Positions 1 through 7,932 of a stretch of 64,000 nt of DNA are shown piece after piece. A program made the translations under genes and the position numbers. Below the pieces are notes generated by a model. The model was not told where the DNA came from and did not search any database. It was given only the letters and a program-made list of their open reading frames with translations. The first letter of the stretch is position 1. Each line of letters starts with the position of its first letter. Origin of the DNA: Actinobacteria bacterium 69-20 (GTDB lineage: Bacteria > Actinomycetota > Actinomycetes > Mycobacteriales > Nakamurellaceae); assembly GCA_001897425.1 (NCBI GenBank), contig MKSW01000038.1, positions 1-64,000 of the forward strand. Direction: 5' to 3'.

Positions 1-2838
1 CACCGGATCACCCGGCTTCGCCGACTGCCCACCGATCATCGGCAACGACTTAACCGCCGTCACCGAACCCGGCGTCGGGGCGTTAGTGAAGGTACATGTC
101 ATGTCAATGCCCTGGGATAGCGTCACTTCTTTGTTGGTAGTGACGTCGGTGCCGTTGCACATGAGACTCGACAGTTCGTACAGATTGGAGCCGCCCGATT
201 CCGACAGGGCGTACTTCCCAGCTGGGACCCTGACGCTGGTGACTGCATCGCTTCCCGTGACGCCGGAGACCACAGTCGCCGGTGAGCCACCGCTCGCCAT
301 TAGCGTCCAGTCCGTCGCCGATGCGGTCCCGCCAGCCTGCAATTTCTTGACCAGTGTTAGGCGGGTGCAAGTGACGGTGTTGGTGACGTTGAACGTGTTC
401 AAGCCCATCGCAAGCGTTTGCTGGCCGGTGGGTGTCTGGGCACTGTTGGTGCACTGCGCATAGGCACCGCCCAGGGTCACGGCCGATTCGCCGATGGTGA
501 CCTTCTCGCCGGCCTTGTAACCCGTGCCCGTCGCACCGAACGCCGTCGGCGCAGTGCCAGAGCCACCGGTCACCGTCGGAGTCGCCGTGAAGCTGAACCC
601 GGCCGGCAACGTCGCACCCGGCGCATAAGTCGTCCCGTTGATCACCCACGTCTTCGTCACCTTCACCTGCGCTGGTTCCGGGTTTCGCTTGTTGACGAAG
701 GTGCAGTTGATTGGGACATTGGCGGTGGCCGTGAAGGAGGCAGCCGTTCCGTTGACCTGGGTGGTAACCGACTTTCCGTCCACCGTGCACTGCGCGCTAA
801 CAAGCGAATATCCGGACTGCGGCGTCTCCGCCAACGTGACGGTCGGCGTTGCATCGACGGGGATGCTCACCTGAGCGCTGGTGAAGCCATTGGTTCCATT
901 CTGTTGCGCGGTCTTCGCGAAGGAGCCGATCGACGTATTGCTGCCGCTGATGGACCCCGTGAATTGCCATCCATTGGCATCACTTGGGTTCGGGCTTACG
1001 AGATTACCGCTTGCGTCTTGGATCTGCTTCTGAACCGTGATTTGACCCTGGCAGTTGCCCGTCGCTAGGTTCTTGAAGATCGTGGCGAACGACGTGTTGG
1101 TCCCGCTGTAGTAGAACGGTCCGTTTTTCAGATTGTTGCCGTTCTGACCCGAGATCGCGACGAGGTTCTCGTCCCCACCAGAAACACCTATACCGATAGC
1201 AACAACGCTTGTACCGAGAGCCTTGAGAGCGTTCGCGGAGTAGATACCATTCTCGATGTTCGCAAAGCGCGTGTTATTTCCGCTTCCAGTACCGTTGTGA
1301 TCGGTCGTCGGGTTTCCGTCGGTCAGAATCACGACGAGGTCATACGCCTTCGTGGGTGTCACCGCCTGGTAGATGCCTTGATCCCAGTTCGTCCCCCCAG
1401 CCGGATTCTTAATATTCGTGTCGACCCAATTATTCGCGGTGTCCGCGCCGGACTGGGTGGACAGGCTCGTCAACGGAAGACTCCCCTTGCCGCCCACCCC
1501 CGGTCCACTTCCGCCATTTCCGGCCGAGAAGGAATAAATCGCGAGGTTTGACGGCGTCCCGTTCAGCGCGTTGATAACATCATGCGTGGCCGACACCAGC
1601 GAAGTCTCCTTGGTGCCAGCCATCGAGCCGGATTGGTCCAGAATCAGTGCCATATTAATGCCGCATTGGGTCGGAACCTTCGGGTCGTTCAGCGACGTCG
1701 ACAAGAGGCCGCTGAATGGGTTGCCGGGGTTGGACGTGTTGTCACTGTACGTGCTGTTTGCGGAAGGCCCCGGGACGTCTACACTTGTTCCGTTGTTGAC
1801 GGTGGAGGTAGTGAAGGCATAATCCGTGGGCGTGCCGGAGAACGCGTCGCCGTAGTCCAATTTCGGATTGAGGTACCATCCGACCGGCGCCGTCTTCTCG
1901 GAGACCGTCCATTTATAACCGCCGCTACTCTTAGCTGGCACAGTAATATTGCAGGTTCCGCCGGAAACAGTGCACTCCCACGGGCCACCGGTTAGACCCG
2001 TAGTAGTGGGGATCGCTTGGAATACCGCCCCGTCCGGCAGGGAATTCACCGTGCTCGTGCCGGTCCGAATGCCGCCGGCGTGCACCTTGATGGTCGCCGA
2101 GTAGGTCGCCGCCGGAGCGCCAAAGAGGAAAGAGCCGAGATCATTCGGTGTTGTGCCACCCGTCCGGACAAACGCGGCCGTAGCCACGCCGCGGAGCGGT
2201 TGGCCCGCGCCGTCGAGAGTGACAGTCTTCGTTTCGTCAGTCAGTTCGTAGCCAGGCGGCGGGGTGACGGCAGCGACGGTGTAGGTGTCGGAGGGGAGGC
2301 CCGACACAAGGAAGACGCCGTCGGCCGGGTCTTCGTCGGCGACGGCCTTCGCGCCCTTGCAGCCCGCTGCTGCGCCGGTCGCAGAATTGTCGCTGACGCA
2401 GAAGGTTGTACCGCCGGCCCCGGAAATCGTGAAGGCGGCGCCGCCCAGCGGGTCGCCCTTCTCGTTGACGGCCGAGAACCGCACCGAGTCAGTGGTCGGT
2501 GCCACGGGCGTGGTGGTCTGGCCTGTGGTGTCAGTTGGTGGGGGCACTTCAGAAGGCGGCGTTGTCGGGGCCGTTGTCTCCGTGGTCGGAGCCCCGGTGG
2601 TCAACGTGTCCGTACCTGTCGTATCTGTGGTGGAAGTGTCCGTGGTCGATGTGCCAGGGGTCGAGGTATCCGTCGACACCGCGCTACCGCCGTCGGACTG
2701 GGTGGTCGGCGAGCCGTTGTCGGCGTAGGCGGAGGAGCCGGTCACGGCCATCGCTACGACGAGCGCGATCACCCCCAGGATCGCTGTCATAGCACGCCAT
2801 ATCGGGCTGCGGCCCTCGAGCTTGCGATGCGCTGCCAT
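1..2838 (-). CDS. Secreted VWA/SpaA-like adhesin, 3' end outside window
   Basis: The frame is open for 946 codons and runs off the left edge. It starts at an ATG preceded by GGGGAGAGGCA. Residues about 17-38 form a signal peptide or membrane segment, followed by a Thr/Pro/Ser-rich stalk to about residue 105. Next comes a SpaA-like (Cna-B/prealbumin) segment that includes GYELTDETKTVTL. A von Willebrand A domain carries the MIDAS motif DQSGS at about residue 401 and TDGNPTTD further on. After it come repeated immunoglobulin-like units with KTWVING, LTLVKKL and TCTFTN. This is the architecture of pilus-tip or surface adhesins that bind host or cell ligands through the VWA metal site. The C-terminal anchor is not visible. 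The protein at 30553-32241 shares the KTWVING/TCTFTN units and looks like a paralogue. Function as an adhesin is inferred. Confidence 0.85.
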   Translation of the reverse strand, partial: MAAHRKLEGRSPIWRAMTAILGVIALVVAMAVTGSSAYADNGSPTTQSDGGSAVSTDTSTPGTSTTDTSTTDTTGTDTLTTGAPTTETTAPTTPPSEVPPPTDTTGQTTTPVAPTTDSVRFSAVNEKGDPLGGAAFTISGAGGTTFCVSDNSATGAAAGCKGAKAVADEDPADGVFLVSGLPSDTYTVAAVTPPPGYELTDETKTVTLDGAGQPLRGVATAAFVRTGGTTPNDLGSFLFGAPAATYSATIKVHAGGIRTGTSTVNSLPDGAVFQAIPTTTGLTGGPWECTVSGGTCNITVPAKSSGGYKWTVSEKTAPVGWYLNPKLDYGDAFSGTPTDYAFTTSTVNNGTSVDVPGPSANSTYSDNTSNPGNPFSGLLSTSLNDPKVPTQCGINMALILDQSGSMAGTKETSLVSATHDVINALNGTPSNLAIYSFSAGNGGSGPGVGGKGSLPLTSLSTQSGADTANNWVDTNIKNPAGGTNWDQGIYQAVTPTKAYDLVVILTDGNPTTDHNGTGSGNNTRFANIENGIYSANALKALGTSVVAIGIGVSGGDENLVAISGQNGNNLKNGPFYYSGTNTSFATIFKNLATGNCQGQITVQKQIQDASGNLVSPNPSDANGWQFTGSISGSNTSIGSFAKTAQQNGTNGFTSAQVSIPVDATPTVTLAETPQSGYSLVSAQCTVDGKSVTTQVNGTAASFTATANVPINCTFVNKRNPEPAQVKVTKTWVINGTTYAPGATLPAGFSFTATPTVTGGSGTAPTAFGATGTGYKAGEKVTIGESAVTLGGAYAQCTNSAQTPTGQQTLAMGLNTFNVTNTVTCTRLTLVKKLQAGGTASATDWTLMASGGSPATVVSGVTGSDAVTSVRVPAGKYALSESGGSNLYELSSLMCNGTDVTTNKEVTLSQGIDMTCTFTNAPTPGSVTAVKSLPMIGGQSAKPGDPV

Positions 2839-3239
2839 TGCCTCTCCCCACCTTGGTTCGGATGCCTCTGGCGGTGCGGCCGGTAGCCGTCCCGCGCGGC
2901 CGTCACGGTCAGTAGCATGCGAGAGGCATACGTAGGGCCGATGGCGACAGACTGTGTATAAGTTTGCACGACCGTCTGTGCGCTAAGCAATTGGCATTCG
3001 AGTGATGCAATGGCACCAACTGAGTGAATCTAGCCAGGATAGCGACGCATCCGCTACGTAACGAAGCGCCGCACCCACAGCGGGTGACTCTCAAGCCGTC
3101 CGGGTCGCTCTACGACTGAGTTCGCGCGTTCAATCACCCATCAGGGGACAGACGGCGGAAGTCGAGTCACAGTCTGTGTCACTGCACTTGGGCTGAACGG
3201 GTAACTACGGGGGCGACGTCCTGACACGACCATGCCCGG
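2839..3239. other. Intergenic stretch without a clear gene
   Basis: No convincing frame is present: the short frames here lack consistent codon use and have no ribosome site. The part next to the adhesin start is less GC-rich than the rest and probably holds that gene's promoter, but I cannot pick a -10/-35 pair with confidence. Confidence 0.4.
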
Positions 3240-3285
3240 GAACAGCGTCATGGGCGGTTGTGACGGCGCTGTCGCAGGAACGTGC
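3240..3285 (+). repeat. Dispersed motif copy, long form
   Basis: GAACAGCGTCATG (last base differs from the consensus) is followed by GGCGG and TGTGACGGCG, as in the copies at 4097, 4728 and 5686. It lies just downstream of the Uma2 gene stop. Confidence 0.7.
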
Positions 3286-3311
3286 GGAGTCGGCGGAAGC
3301 GCTCTCAGCGG

Positions 3312-4004
3312 CTAGCGGACCAAGTCGCTCGGCGTCACCGTGACGGAAACCGAGCCGGTGATCGAGACTTGTTGCGCACCTTGGGCCTTGGCCTGAAGTC
3401 GGTACTCGCCGTCGGCAAGGTCATAGACCTCCACGGACGGCTCTCGGGTCTCGCTGCCGGGATCGACGATCCAATACTGGGGCACACCTGCCTGGGCGTA
3501 GACATGGAACTTGGTGACGCGGTCAAGGGTGCGCGAGGATGGGGACAGGATCTCGACGACCAGCAGCGGTAGTGCCTCGATGGCGCGGCCGCCGAGGGCG
3601 CCCGCGGGCGCGAGAATCAGGTCGGGCTGCAAGGAATGCGCCTCGTTCGGCCGCCAATCGACCGGTGCGAACAACAGCTTGAACGCCGGTGGGATGGCTG
3701 GACGGAGCGCGTCGTACAGATTGGCCGAGACCACCTGATGTATGGGCCGCGGCGCGGGGCTCACGACAAGCGTCCCGTCGATGATCTCGTAGCGCAGGCC
3801 GTCGTCTGGGAGGATTTCGAGATCGGCTGCAGTCCAACGGGTATGGATCGTGTTCGGGTCTGGCCAACGGCCGGGCGACACGGTCGGCGACCCAAGTGCT
3901 TCGTCTTGACCGTGTGGGTCCGGCGCGCCGGTTTGCGATGAGTCGGCGGGACCGGCCCGGTTCGCCGCGTGTTCGGCCACGCGCGTTGTTGCCATAACAC
4001 CCAT
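3312..4004 (-). CDS. Uma2-family (DUF820) PD-(D/E)XK nuclease-like protein
   Basis: The 230-residue protein matches the Uma2/DUF820 fold. It has WTAADLEILPDDGLRYEIIDG at the start of the domain, a central SLQPDLILAP containing the acidic active-site Asp, and PLLVVEILSPSSRTLDRVTK with the E-x-L-S-P-S...D...K pattern. The following FHVYAQAGVPQYWIVDP is also typical. Residues 1-50 are a polar, low-complexity extension. The family has the restriction-endonuclease fold but its biological role is mostly unknown; members are abundant in mobile and accessory DNA. The start ATG follows AAAGGGCGGGC. The gene is flanked on both sides by copies of the dispersed repeat (3240 and 4097). Confidence 0.85.
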   Translation of the reverse strand: MGVMATTRVAEHAANRAGPADSSQTGAPDPHGQDEALGSPTVSPGRWPDPNTIHTRWTAADLEILPDDGLRYEIIDGTLVVSPAPRPIHQVVSANLYDALRPAIPPAFKLLFAPVDWRPNEAHSLQPDLILAPAGALGGRAIEALPLLVVEILSPSSRTLDRVTKFHVYAQAGVPQYWIVDPGSETREPSVEVYDLADGEYRLQAKAQGAQQVSITGSVSVTVTPSDLVR

Positions 4005-4087
4005 GATGCCCGCCCTTTCGCTCGCACCTCAACAGCATGACCGACTCGAGCGACTGCTCCGGAGTTGTCCACAATGCCGGGGCGGGT

Positions 4088-4140
4088 TCGGCCCCCGAAC
4101 AGCGTCATAGGCGGTGGTGACGGCGTCCCGGTGGGAACGC
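4088..4140 (+). repeat. Dispersed motif copy, long form
   Basis: GTTCGGCCCCC precedes the exact core GAACAGCGTCATA (4097-4109), which is followed by GGCGGTGGTGACGGCG and ends in GGGAACGC directly before the next ATG. CGTCAT and GTGACG form an imperfect inverted pair. Confidence 0.75.
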
Positions 4141-4389
4141 ATGGCGGCAGACGACGATGACGTCGACCACCTACTGCGCCATGGACGGGTGCGTAGCCGG
4201 ACACATGTTGCCCGAATACGCCTGGGCGAAGCCCTCGACAGTGGGTTCGTCGTGCTCCCGACGTTCTCGCGACCTCACTACACGGTCGTCGTGGAGCGAG
4301 CGCCGAATGCGAGTCTGGGGCTCCTGGTGCGGCTGGCGCTGCGGGATGTGTCGGTCAACGTTTACTATCGTCCCTGGAAGGAGCGCTGA
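4141..4389 (+). CDS. Small protein of unknown function (first of a pair)
   Basis: This is an 82-residue frame starting MAADDDDVDHLLRHGRV. It has an acidic N-terminus, a basic centre and a hydrophobic stretch, ASLGLLVRLALRDVSVNVYY. It ends 5 bp before the next frame, which suggests a two-gene operon. The nearest upstream sequence is the end of a dispersed repeat, whose GGGAACGC could serve as a weak ribosome site. Third-position GC is lower than in the housekeeping genes, which fits an accessory origin. I recognise no family. An earlier GTG in frame at 4114 lies inside the repeat and is less likely. Confidence 0.5.
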   Translation: MAADDDDVDHLLRHGRVRSRTHVARIRLGEALDSGFVVLPTFSRPHYTVVVERAPNASLGLLVRLALRDVSVNVYYRPWKER

Positions 4390-4394
4390 TAGCC

Positions 4395-4655
4395 GTGGTC
4401 GACATCGCCTGCGATGTGCAACAAATCGACGAAACCGGCTATGTCTGGGCCTTCCGAGACGAAGCCAAAGACCCGACCATGATCGTGCCGGGTGAGATCG
4501 TGGTGGCGGGCGCCGAGGACGAGCCGGTCTACGCACTTGTTGTCGACATTGTGGGCGACGAGCCGGACCAGATCGTCCACCTCGACATCCTGCCTGGGGA
4601 CCCGTCGCAATACCGGACGGCCGCCGAGCGCGCTGGGCTGGGACGCCGGAGCTGA
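4395..4655 (+). CDS. Small acidic protein of unknown function (second of a pair)
   Basis: This 86-residue frame starts with GTG 5 bp after the previous stop. The sequence MVDIACDVQQIDETGYVWAF...VPGEIVVAGAEDEPVYALVVDIV is acidic and beta-rich, without membrane segments or cysteine motifs (a single Cys). Codon use is strongly GC3-biased and the frame is clearly coding. Tight spacing suggests co-transcription with the upstream 82-residue gene, and the two may act together. A dispersed repeat follows 70 bp downstream. No family recognised. Confidence 0.6.
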   Translation: MVDIACDVQQIDETGYVWAFRDEAKDPTMIVPGEIVVAGAEDEPVYALVVDIVGDEPDQIVHLDILPGDPSQYRTAAERAGLGRRS

Positions 4656-4715
4656 GCCCGGGGCGGCGCGCGGGGACCACCTGAATGGCGTCGGCACCGG
4701 ACGCTGCGGATGTGG

Positions 4716-4762
4716 GTTCGGCCCCCGGAACATCGTCATAGGCGGTGATGACGGCGCGGGAA
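4716..4762 (+). repeat. Dispersed motif copy, long form
   Basis: GTTCGGCCCCCG leads into the exact core GAACATCGTCATA (4728-4740), followed by GGCGGTGATGACGGCG. CGTCAT and ATGACG form a perfect 6-bp inverted pair around AGGCGGTG. Confidence 0.8.
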
Positions 4763-4931
4763 TGCCACGGGCTCAGCGCGATCGCCAACATGACGCGGGC
4801 CAGCGACAACTCTGAGACGACCGGACACGGCGACCGTGGGATCCGGAACCGAGTTGTCCACAGGCGTGCAGTTGTCCACAGTGCGGCGTACGACTGATCG
4901 AAATGTCGGCTGGCGCCGATATGTTACGGCG

Positions 4932-5324
4932 ATGACGGGATCGGCATGGATCGCCACAGCGGCGTCGTTCGCCGGGGCGGGCCTCGCGTGCATCGGAGCA
5001 TGGGTGGGGACTCACCAGCGGGAGCGCCAGGGGCGACGAGAGGAGCGGGGGCGGCGATTTACGGCGTCGTTGACGGCCATGTCGGCGAACGACGAGTGAG
5101 CGAGATTCATTGGGCGGACGCTGCTCTCGGAACTCTCGCGAAGCGAGATCGCGTCGGAAGAAGAGCGGCGACTGGCGAAGTTTGTAGTAGACGAGGATGC
5201 TCTGTACGGCCTCGAAGACGATTGGCGACGGATCTCGCCGACGCGCAACCTCGCGCACCTGCGATTCGTCCGCGATACTCAACAGGGACGGCCCCGTCCG
5301 TCGCGTGGCAGGAGCGATCCATGA
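4932..5324 (+). pseudogene. Small membrane protein frame interrupted by in-frame UGA
   Basis: From ATG 4932 the frame encodes MTGSAWIATAASFAGAGLAC and one membrane helix, then a basic linker, and meets TGA at 5097-5099. The same frame then stays open to 5322-5324 with coding-like sequence (RTLLSELSRSEIASEEERRL, then DEDALYGLEDDWRR). It ends in an ATGA overlap with the start of the next gene at 5321. No start codon is obvious after the TGA. The simplest reading is one ~130-residue protein broken by a nonsense mutation; a sequencing error or UGA readthrough cannot be excluded. Without the second half, residues 1-55 would be a tiny membrane peptide. Confidence 0.45.
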
Positions 5325-5641
5325 ACGACACATCGGATATCGAGGTTGTGCGGGTCTCCCGCGACCAAATCTCCGCGGCCCGCGCCCTGATCCACATGGC
5401 CGGCGGCGAAGACAAGGTCGACCCGATCATCGCAAAGATCGCCAACGCCGAATCCGGCGCCGAGCCGGAAGTCGTCGACGGGAAGGAGATCGTGCGGGTC
5501 TCCCGCGACCAACTCTCCGCGGCCCGCGCCCTGATCCACATGGCCGGCGGCGAAGACAAGGTCGACCCGATCATCGCAAAGATCGCCAACGCCGAACCGC
5601 CGCTGCGCTCGGATGAAGTGCCCGCTTCGCAACGGGTTTGA
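5321..5641 (+). CDS. Small protein with two near-identical 35-residue repeats
   Basis: The 106-residue protein is MNDTSDIE followed by a 35-residue unit, RVSRDQxSAARALIHMAGGE... to KIANAE, then a 13-residue spacer and the same unit again. The start ATG follows GGCAGGAGCGATCC and overlaps the preceding frame by ATGA, so translation is probably coupled. The two units differ by one nucleotide, so the duplication is recent. The repeat looks like a short helical module (SAARALIHMAGGEDKVDPIIAKI). No family recognised and no catalytic motif seen. Confidence 0.65.
   Translation: MNDTSDIEVVRVSRDQISAARALIHMAGGEDKVDPIIAKIANAESGAEPEVVDGKEIVRVSRDQLSAARALIHMAGGEDKVDPIIAKIANAEPPLRSDEVPASQRV
5348..5596 (+). 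repeat. Direct repeat, 2 x 105 bp, period 144 bp
   Basis: Copies at 5348-5452 and 5492-5596 differ at a single position (CAAATCTCC versus CAACTCTCC). Both are in the same reading frame of the 5321-5641 gene. Confidence 0.85.
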
Positions 5642-5675
5642 GGTCCGTGCCGGGGACCGCGGCGGGCGGACGCGA

Positions 5676-5730
5676 GTTCGGCCCCGGACATCGTCATAGG
5701 CGATTATGACGGGGGTTCCGTCGGGAGCGC
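5676..5730 (+). repeat. Dispersed motif copy, long form
   Basis: GTTCGGCCCCG precedes GGACATCGTCATA (5686-5698, one base off the consensus) and GGCGATTATGACGG. CGTCATA and TATGACG make a perfect 7-bp inverted pair around GGCGAT. Confidence 0.75.
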
Positions 5731-5890
5731 TGCGCGGTCGCTGAGAGCCCTTCGGCGGCCACGGACCACGGCGCTCGACGTCGCCGTGACAGCAAACCGG
5801 CGACGGGGCACCGGAACTATCCACACCGCTGCGACGCGGTGTCGGCCATGAGCGTCGCGCCCGCCGCGTCCTCGATCGGCGGGCTGGCCG

Positions 5891-6430
5891 TCAGCTTGCG
5901 ACGGTGTGGCGGGATGACGCGGTTGTTGCCCAGGCTGTTGTGCCGGCGCCATGCCCGGCTTCGGCGAGGATTCGTCGGGCGTCCGCGGGCGAGACGCCCA
6001 TAAGTTCGGCGAGCGCGGCCACCGCGCCGAAATCGAGCGTGATGGTCCGCGCGGGCACGCGCGAGCCGCCGGCCCGGAGTCGCATCGCGAACCACCGACG
6101 AACCGGCGCGAGTCGCGGGTCGCCGCTCGCGCGCAATGCCTCGACGTCCACCGTGATCGGCCCGGCCTCCTCGCCGGAGCCGTACCCGGCCGCACGCTCC
6201 GCGGCGGCAAGGATCACGCCGGGATCCTCCTCGAGCGCCTTCGCGATCGCACAGAAGACGTCGAGACGCAGGGAGCGGTGCCCGGTTTCGTAGTTGGCGA
6301 GCGCGGCCTTGGACACGACCCCGCCGGTCCGTTCGGCGACCTCGGCCTGCGTCCAATGTCGGTTCCGGCGCGATTGCCGCAGGAGCACTGCGACCGCCCA
6401 GGCAATGGCGCCCTGATTCTCGCGATTCAT
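5891..6430 (-). CDS. XRE-family helix-turn-helix regulator
   Basis: The 179-residue protein has an N-terminal Cro/CI-type helix-turn-helix: LLRQSRRNRHWTQAEVAERT, then GGVVSKAALANYETGHRSL with the typical recognition helix and NYETG turn. The remainder, about residues 85-179, has no recognised domain and is rich in Ala and Arg. It is divergent from moeA, with about 180 bp between the two starts. It may control itself or neighbouring genes, but no operator is evident. Longer frames extending upstream across moeA are shadows. Confidence 0.85.
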   Translation of the reverse strand: MNRENQGAIAWAVAVLLRQSRRNRHWTQAEVAERTGGVVSKAALANYETGHRSLRLDVFCAIAKALEEDPGVILAAAERAAGYGSGEEAGPITVDVEALRASGDPRLAPVRRWFAMRLRAGGSRVPARTITLDFGAVAALAELMGVSPADARRILAEAGHGAGTTAWATTASSRHTVAS

Positions 6431-6611
6431 GGCACCACCATCCCAGTCCCGCGCCGTTACCGCATGATGCATATCGTCCTCCAGAACCCTGAGAACACGC
6501 TGGGAACACAGTGAGACCCGACGCCGCGCATCTCCGCGGGGCAACGGCCCACACCGGCACCCACTCGACGCCGCGTGGACCGCGGGGGTCGGAGCCGGGC
6601 AGGATGGGGGC

Positions 6612-7919
6612 ATGGCTGGGCACACGCATCGGGACGGGCACGCACTCCGGGCCAAGGACACGCTCCGCGACATAGACGCGCACGGCGACAAAGACGCACT
6701 CCGCGACGAGCACGGACACCCGATCACCGGGCTCCGCAGCGTCGACGAGCACCGGTGCCTGGTCACGGGACTGATCCGCGGTGGCGAGGTGGTCGAGGTG
6801 CCGCTGCAGCAGGCGCTCGGCAGGGTGCTCGCGCACGACGTAACCTCACCGATCGACCTGCCACCGTTCGACAACTCGGCGATGGACGGGTACGCCGTCC
6901 GCAGAGCCGACATCGCCGTGATCCCGACGACTTTGCCGGTGACGCGCGACATCCCTGCCGGCGCAGCCGATGTCGGCCCACTGGCACCCGGCACGGCGGA
7001 TCGCATCATGACCGGCGCGCCACTGCCGGCGGGCGCGGACCTCGTGGTGCCGGTGGAGTTCACCGACGGCGGGGTGGAGCGGGTCACCATCACCGAGGAC
7101 CCGGGCGGCCGTCCACACATCCGCCCCGCCGGGGACGACGTTCGCTCCGGGAGCACGGTGCTGCGCGCCGGAACCTGTGTGGGCGCAGCACATATCGGCG
7201 TGGCGGCGGCGACCGGGCACGCGACCCTGCCGGTATTCCGGGCGCTCACGGTGCTGGTGCTCTCGACCGGGTCGGAGCTCGCGGCGCCGGGCAACACCCT
7301 CCAGCCCGGCCAGATATACGAGTCCAATGGGCAGATGCTGGCCGCTGCCGTGACGCAGGCCGGTGCCCTTGCCCGCATGGCGCATTTCGTCGCAGATGAC
7401 GTCGATGCCTTCCACCGCACCCTGCGCGAGTCGGCGGCGGGAGTCGACCTGATCCTGACCTCCGGGGGGGTCTCGGCGGGCGCGTACGAGGTGGTGAAGG
7501 ATGCATTGGCGGGGGCCGGGGTGGAGTTCGCGAAGATCGCGATGCAGCCCGGGATGCCGCAGGGCGCCGGACTCGTGGACGACATCCCGACAATCACATT
7601 GCCGGGTAATCCGGTGAGCTCGTTCATCTCGTTCGAGGTGTTCGTGCGCCCAGCGCTGCGCGCGGCGATGGGCTATCCGGATGCGGCGCGGCCGATCGTC
7701 ACCGCGCCGCTCACCGAGTCGGTCGACTCTCCTGCAGACAAGCGCCAGTTCCGGCGCGGTGTGCTCGACGCGGTCGCCGGGACGGTGGCGCCGGTCGGCG
7801 GGGCGGGCTCGCACCTGCTCGGCGCGCTCGCTGCGGCCGACTGCCTCTTCGTGGTGCCGGAGGGCGTCGACCATGTGGAAGCCGGTGCGGCGGTGGAGGT
7901 TTGGCTGCTCGACGGCTGA
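6612..7919 (+). CDS. moeA: Molybdopterin molybdenumtransferase MoeA
   Basis: MoeA inserts molybdate into adenylylated molybdopterin in the last step of molybdenum cofactor synthesis. The 435-residue protein shows LPPFDNSAMDGYAVR near the start of the MoeA core, DRIMTGAPLPAGADLVVPVE, the MoCF-binding segment LVLSTGSELAAPG, DLILTSGGVSAGAYEVVKD and LPGNPVSSFISFEVFVRP. The C-terminal domain IV follows. Residues 1-38 are an unusual His/Asp/Arg-rich leader (HTHRDGHALRAKDTLRDID, then AHGDKDALRDEHGHP) before the normal MoeA start near GLRSVDEH. The ATG sits directly after GGATGGGGGC, which looks like a near-leaderless start. Confidence 0.93.
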   Translation: MAGHTHRDGHALRAKDTLRDIDAHGDKDALRDEHGHPITGLRSVDEHRCLVTGLIRGGEVVEVPLQQALGRVLAHDVTSPIDLPPFDNSAMDGYAVRRADIAVIPTTLPVTRDIPAGAADVGPLAPGTADRIMTGAPLPAGADLVVPVEFTDGGVERVTITEDPGGRPHIRPAGDDVRSGSTVLRAGTCVGAAHIGVAAATGHATLPVFRALTVLVLSTGSELAAPGNTLQPGQIYESNGQMLAAAVTQAGALARMAHFVADDVDAFHRTLRESAAGVDLILTSGGVSAGAYEVVKDALAGAGVEFAKIAMQPGMPQGAGLVDDIPTITLPGNPVSSFISFEVFVRPALRAAMGYPDAARPIVTAPLTESVDSPADKRQFRRGVLDAVAGTVAPVGGAGSHLLGALAAADCLFVVPEGVDHVEAGAAVEVWLLDG

Positions 7920-7932
7920 TCCGTCGACCGGG

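Noticed and set aside
3240..5730. CRISPR array made of the long repeats
   Set aside because: The copies are 500-1000 bp apart, with genes between, and are only partly alike.
5891..7627. A 578-codon minus-strand frame across moeA
   Set aside because: Only the XRE regulator (5891-6430) is real; the rest is the antisense of moeA in high-GC DNA.
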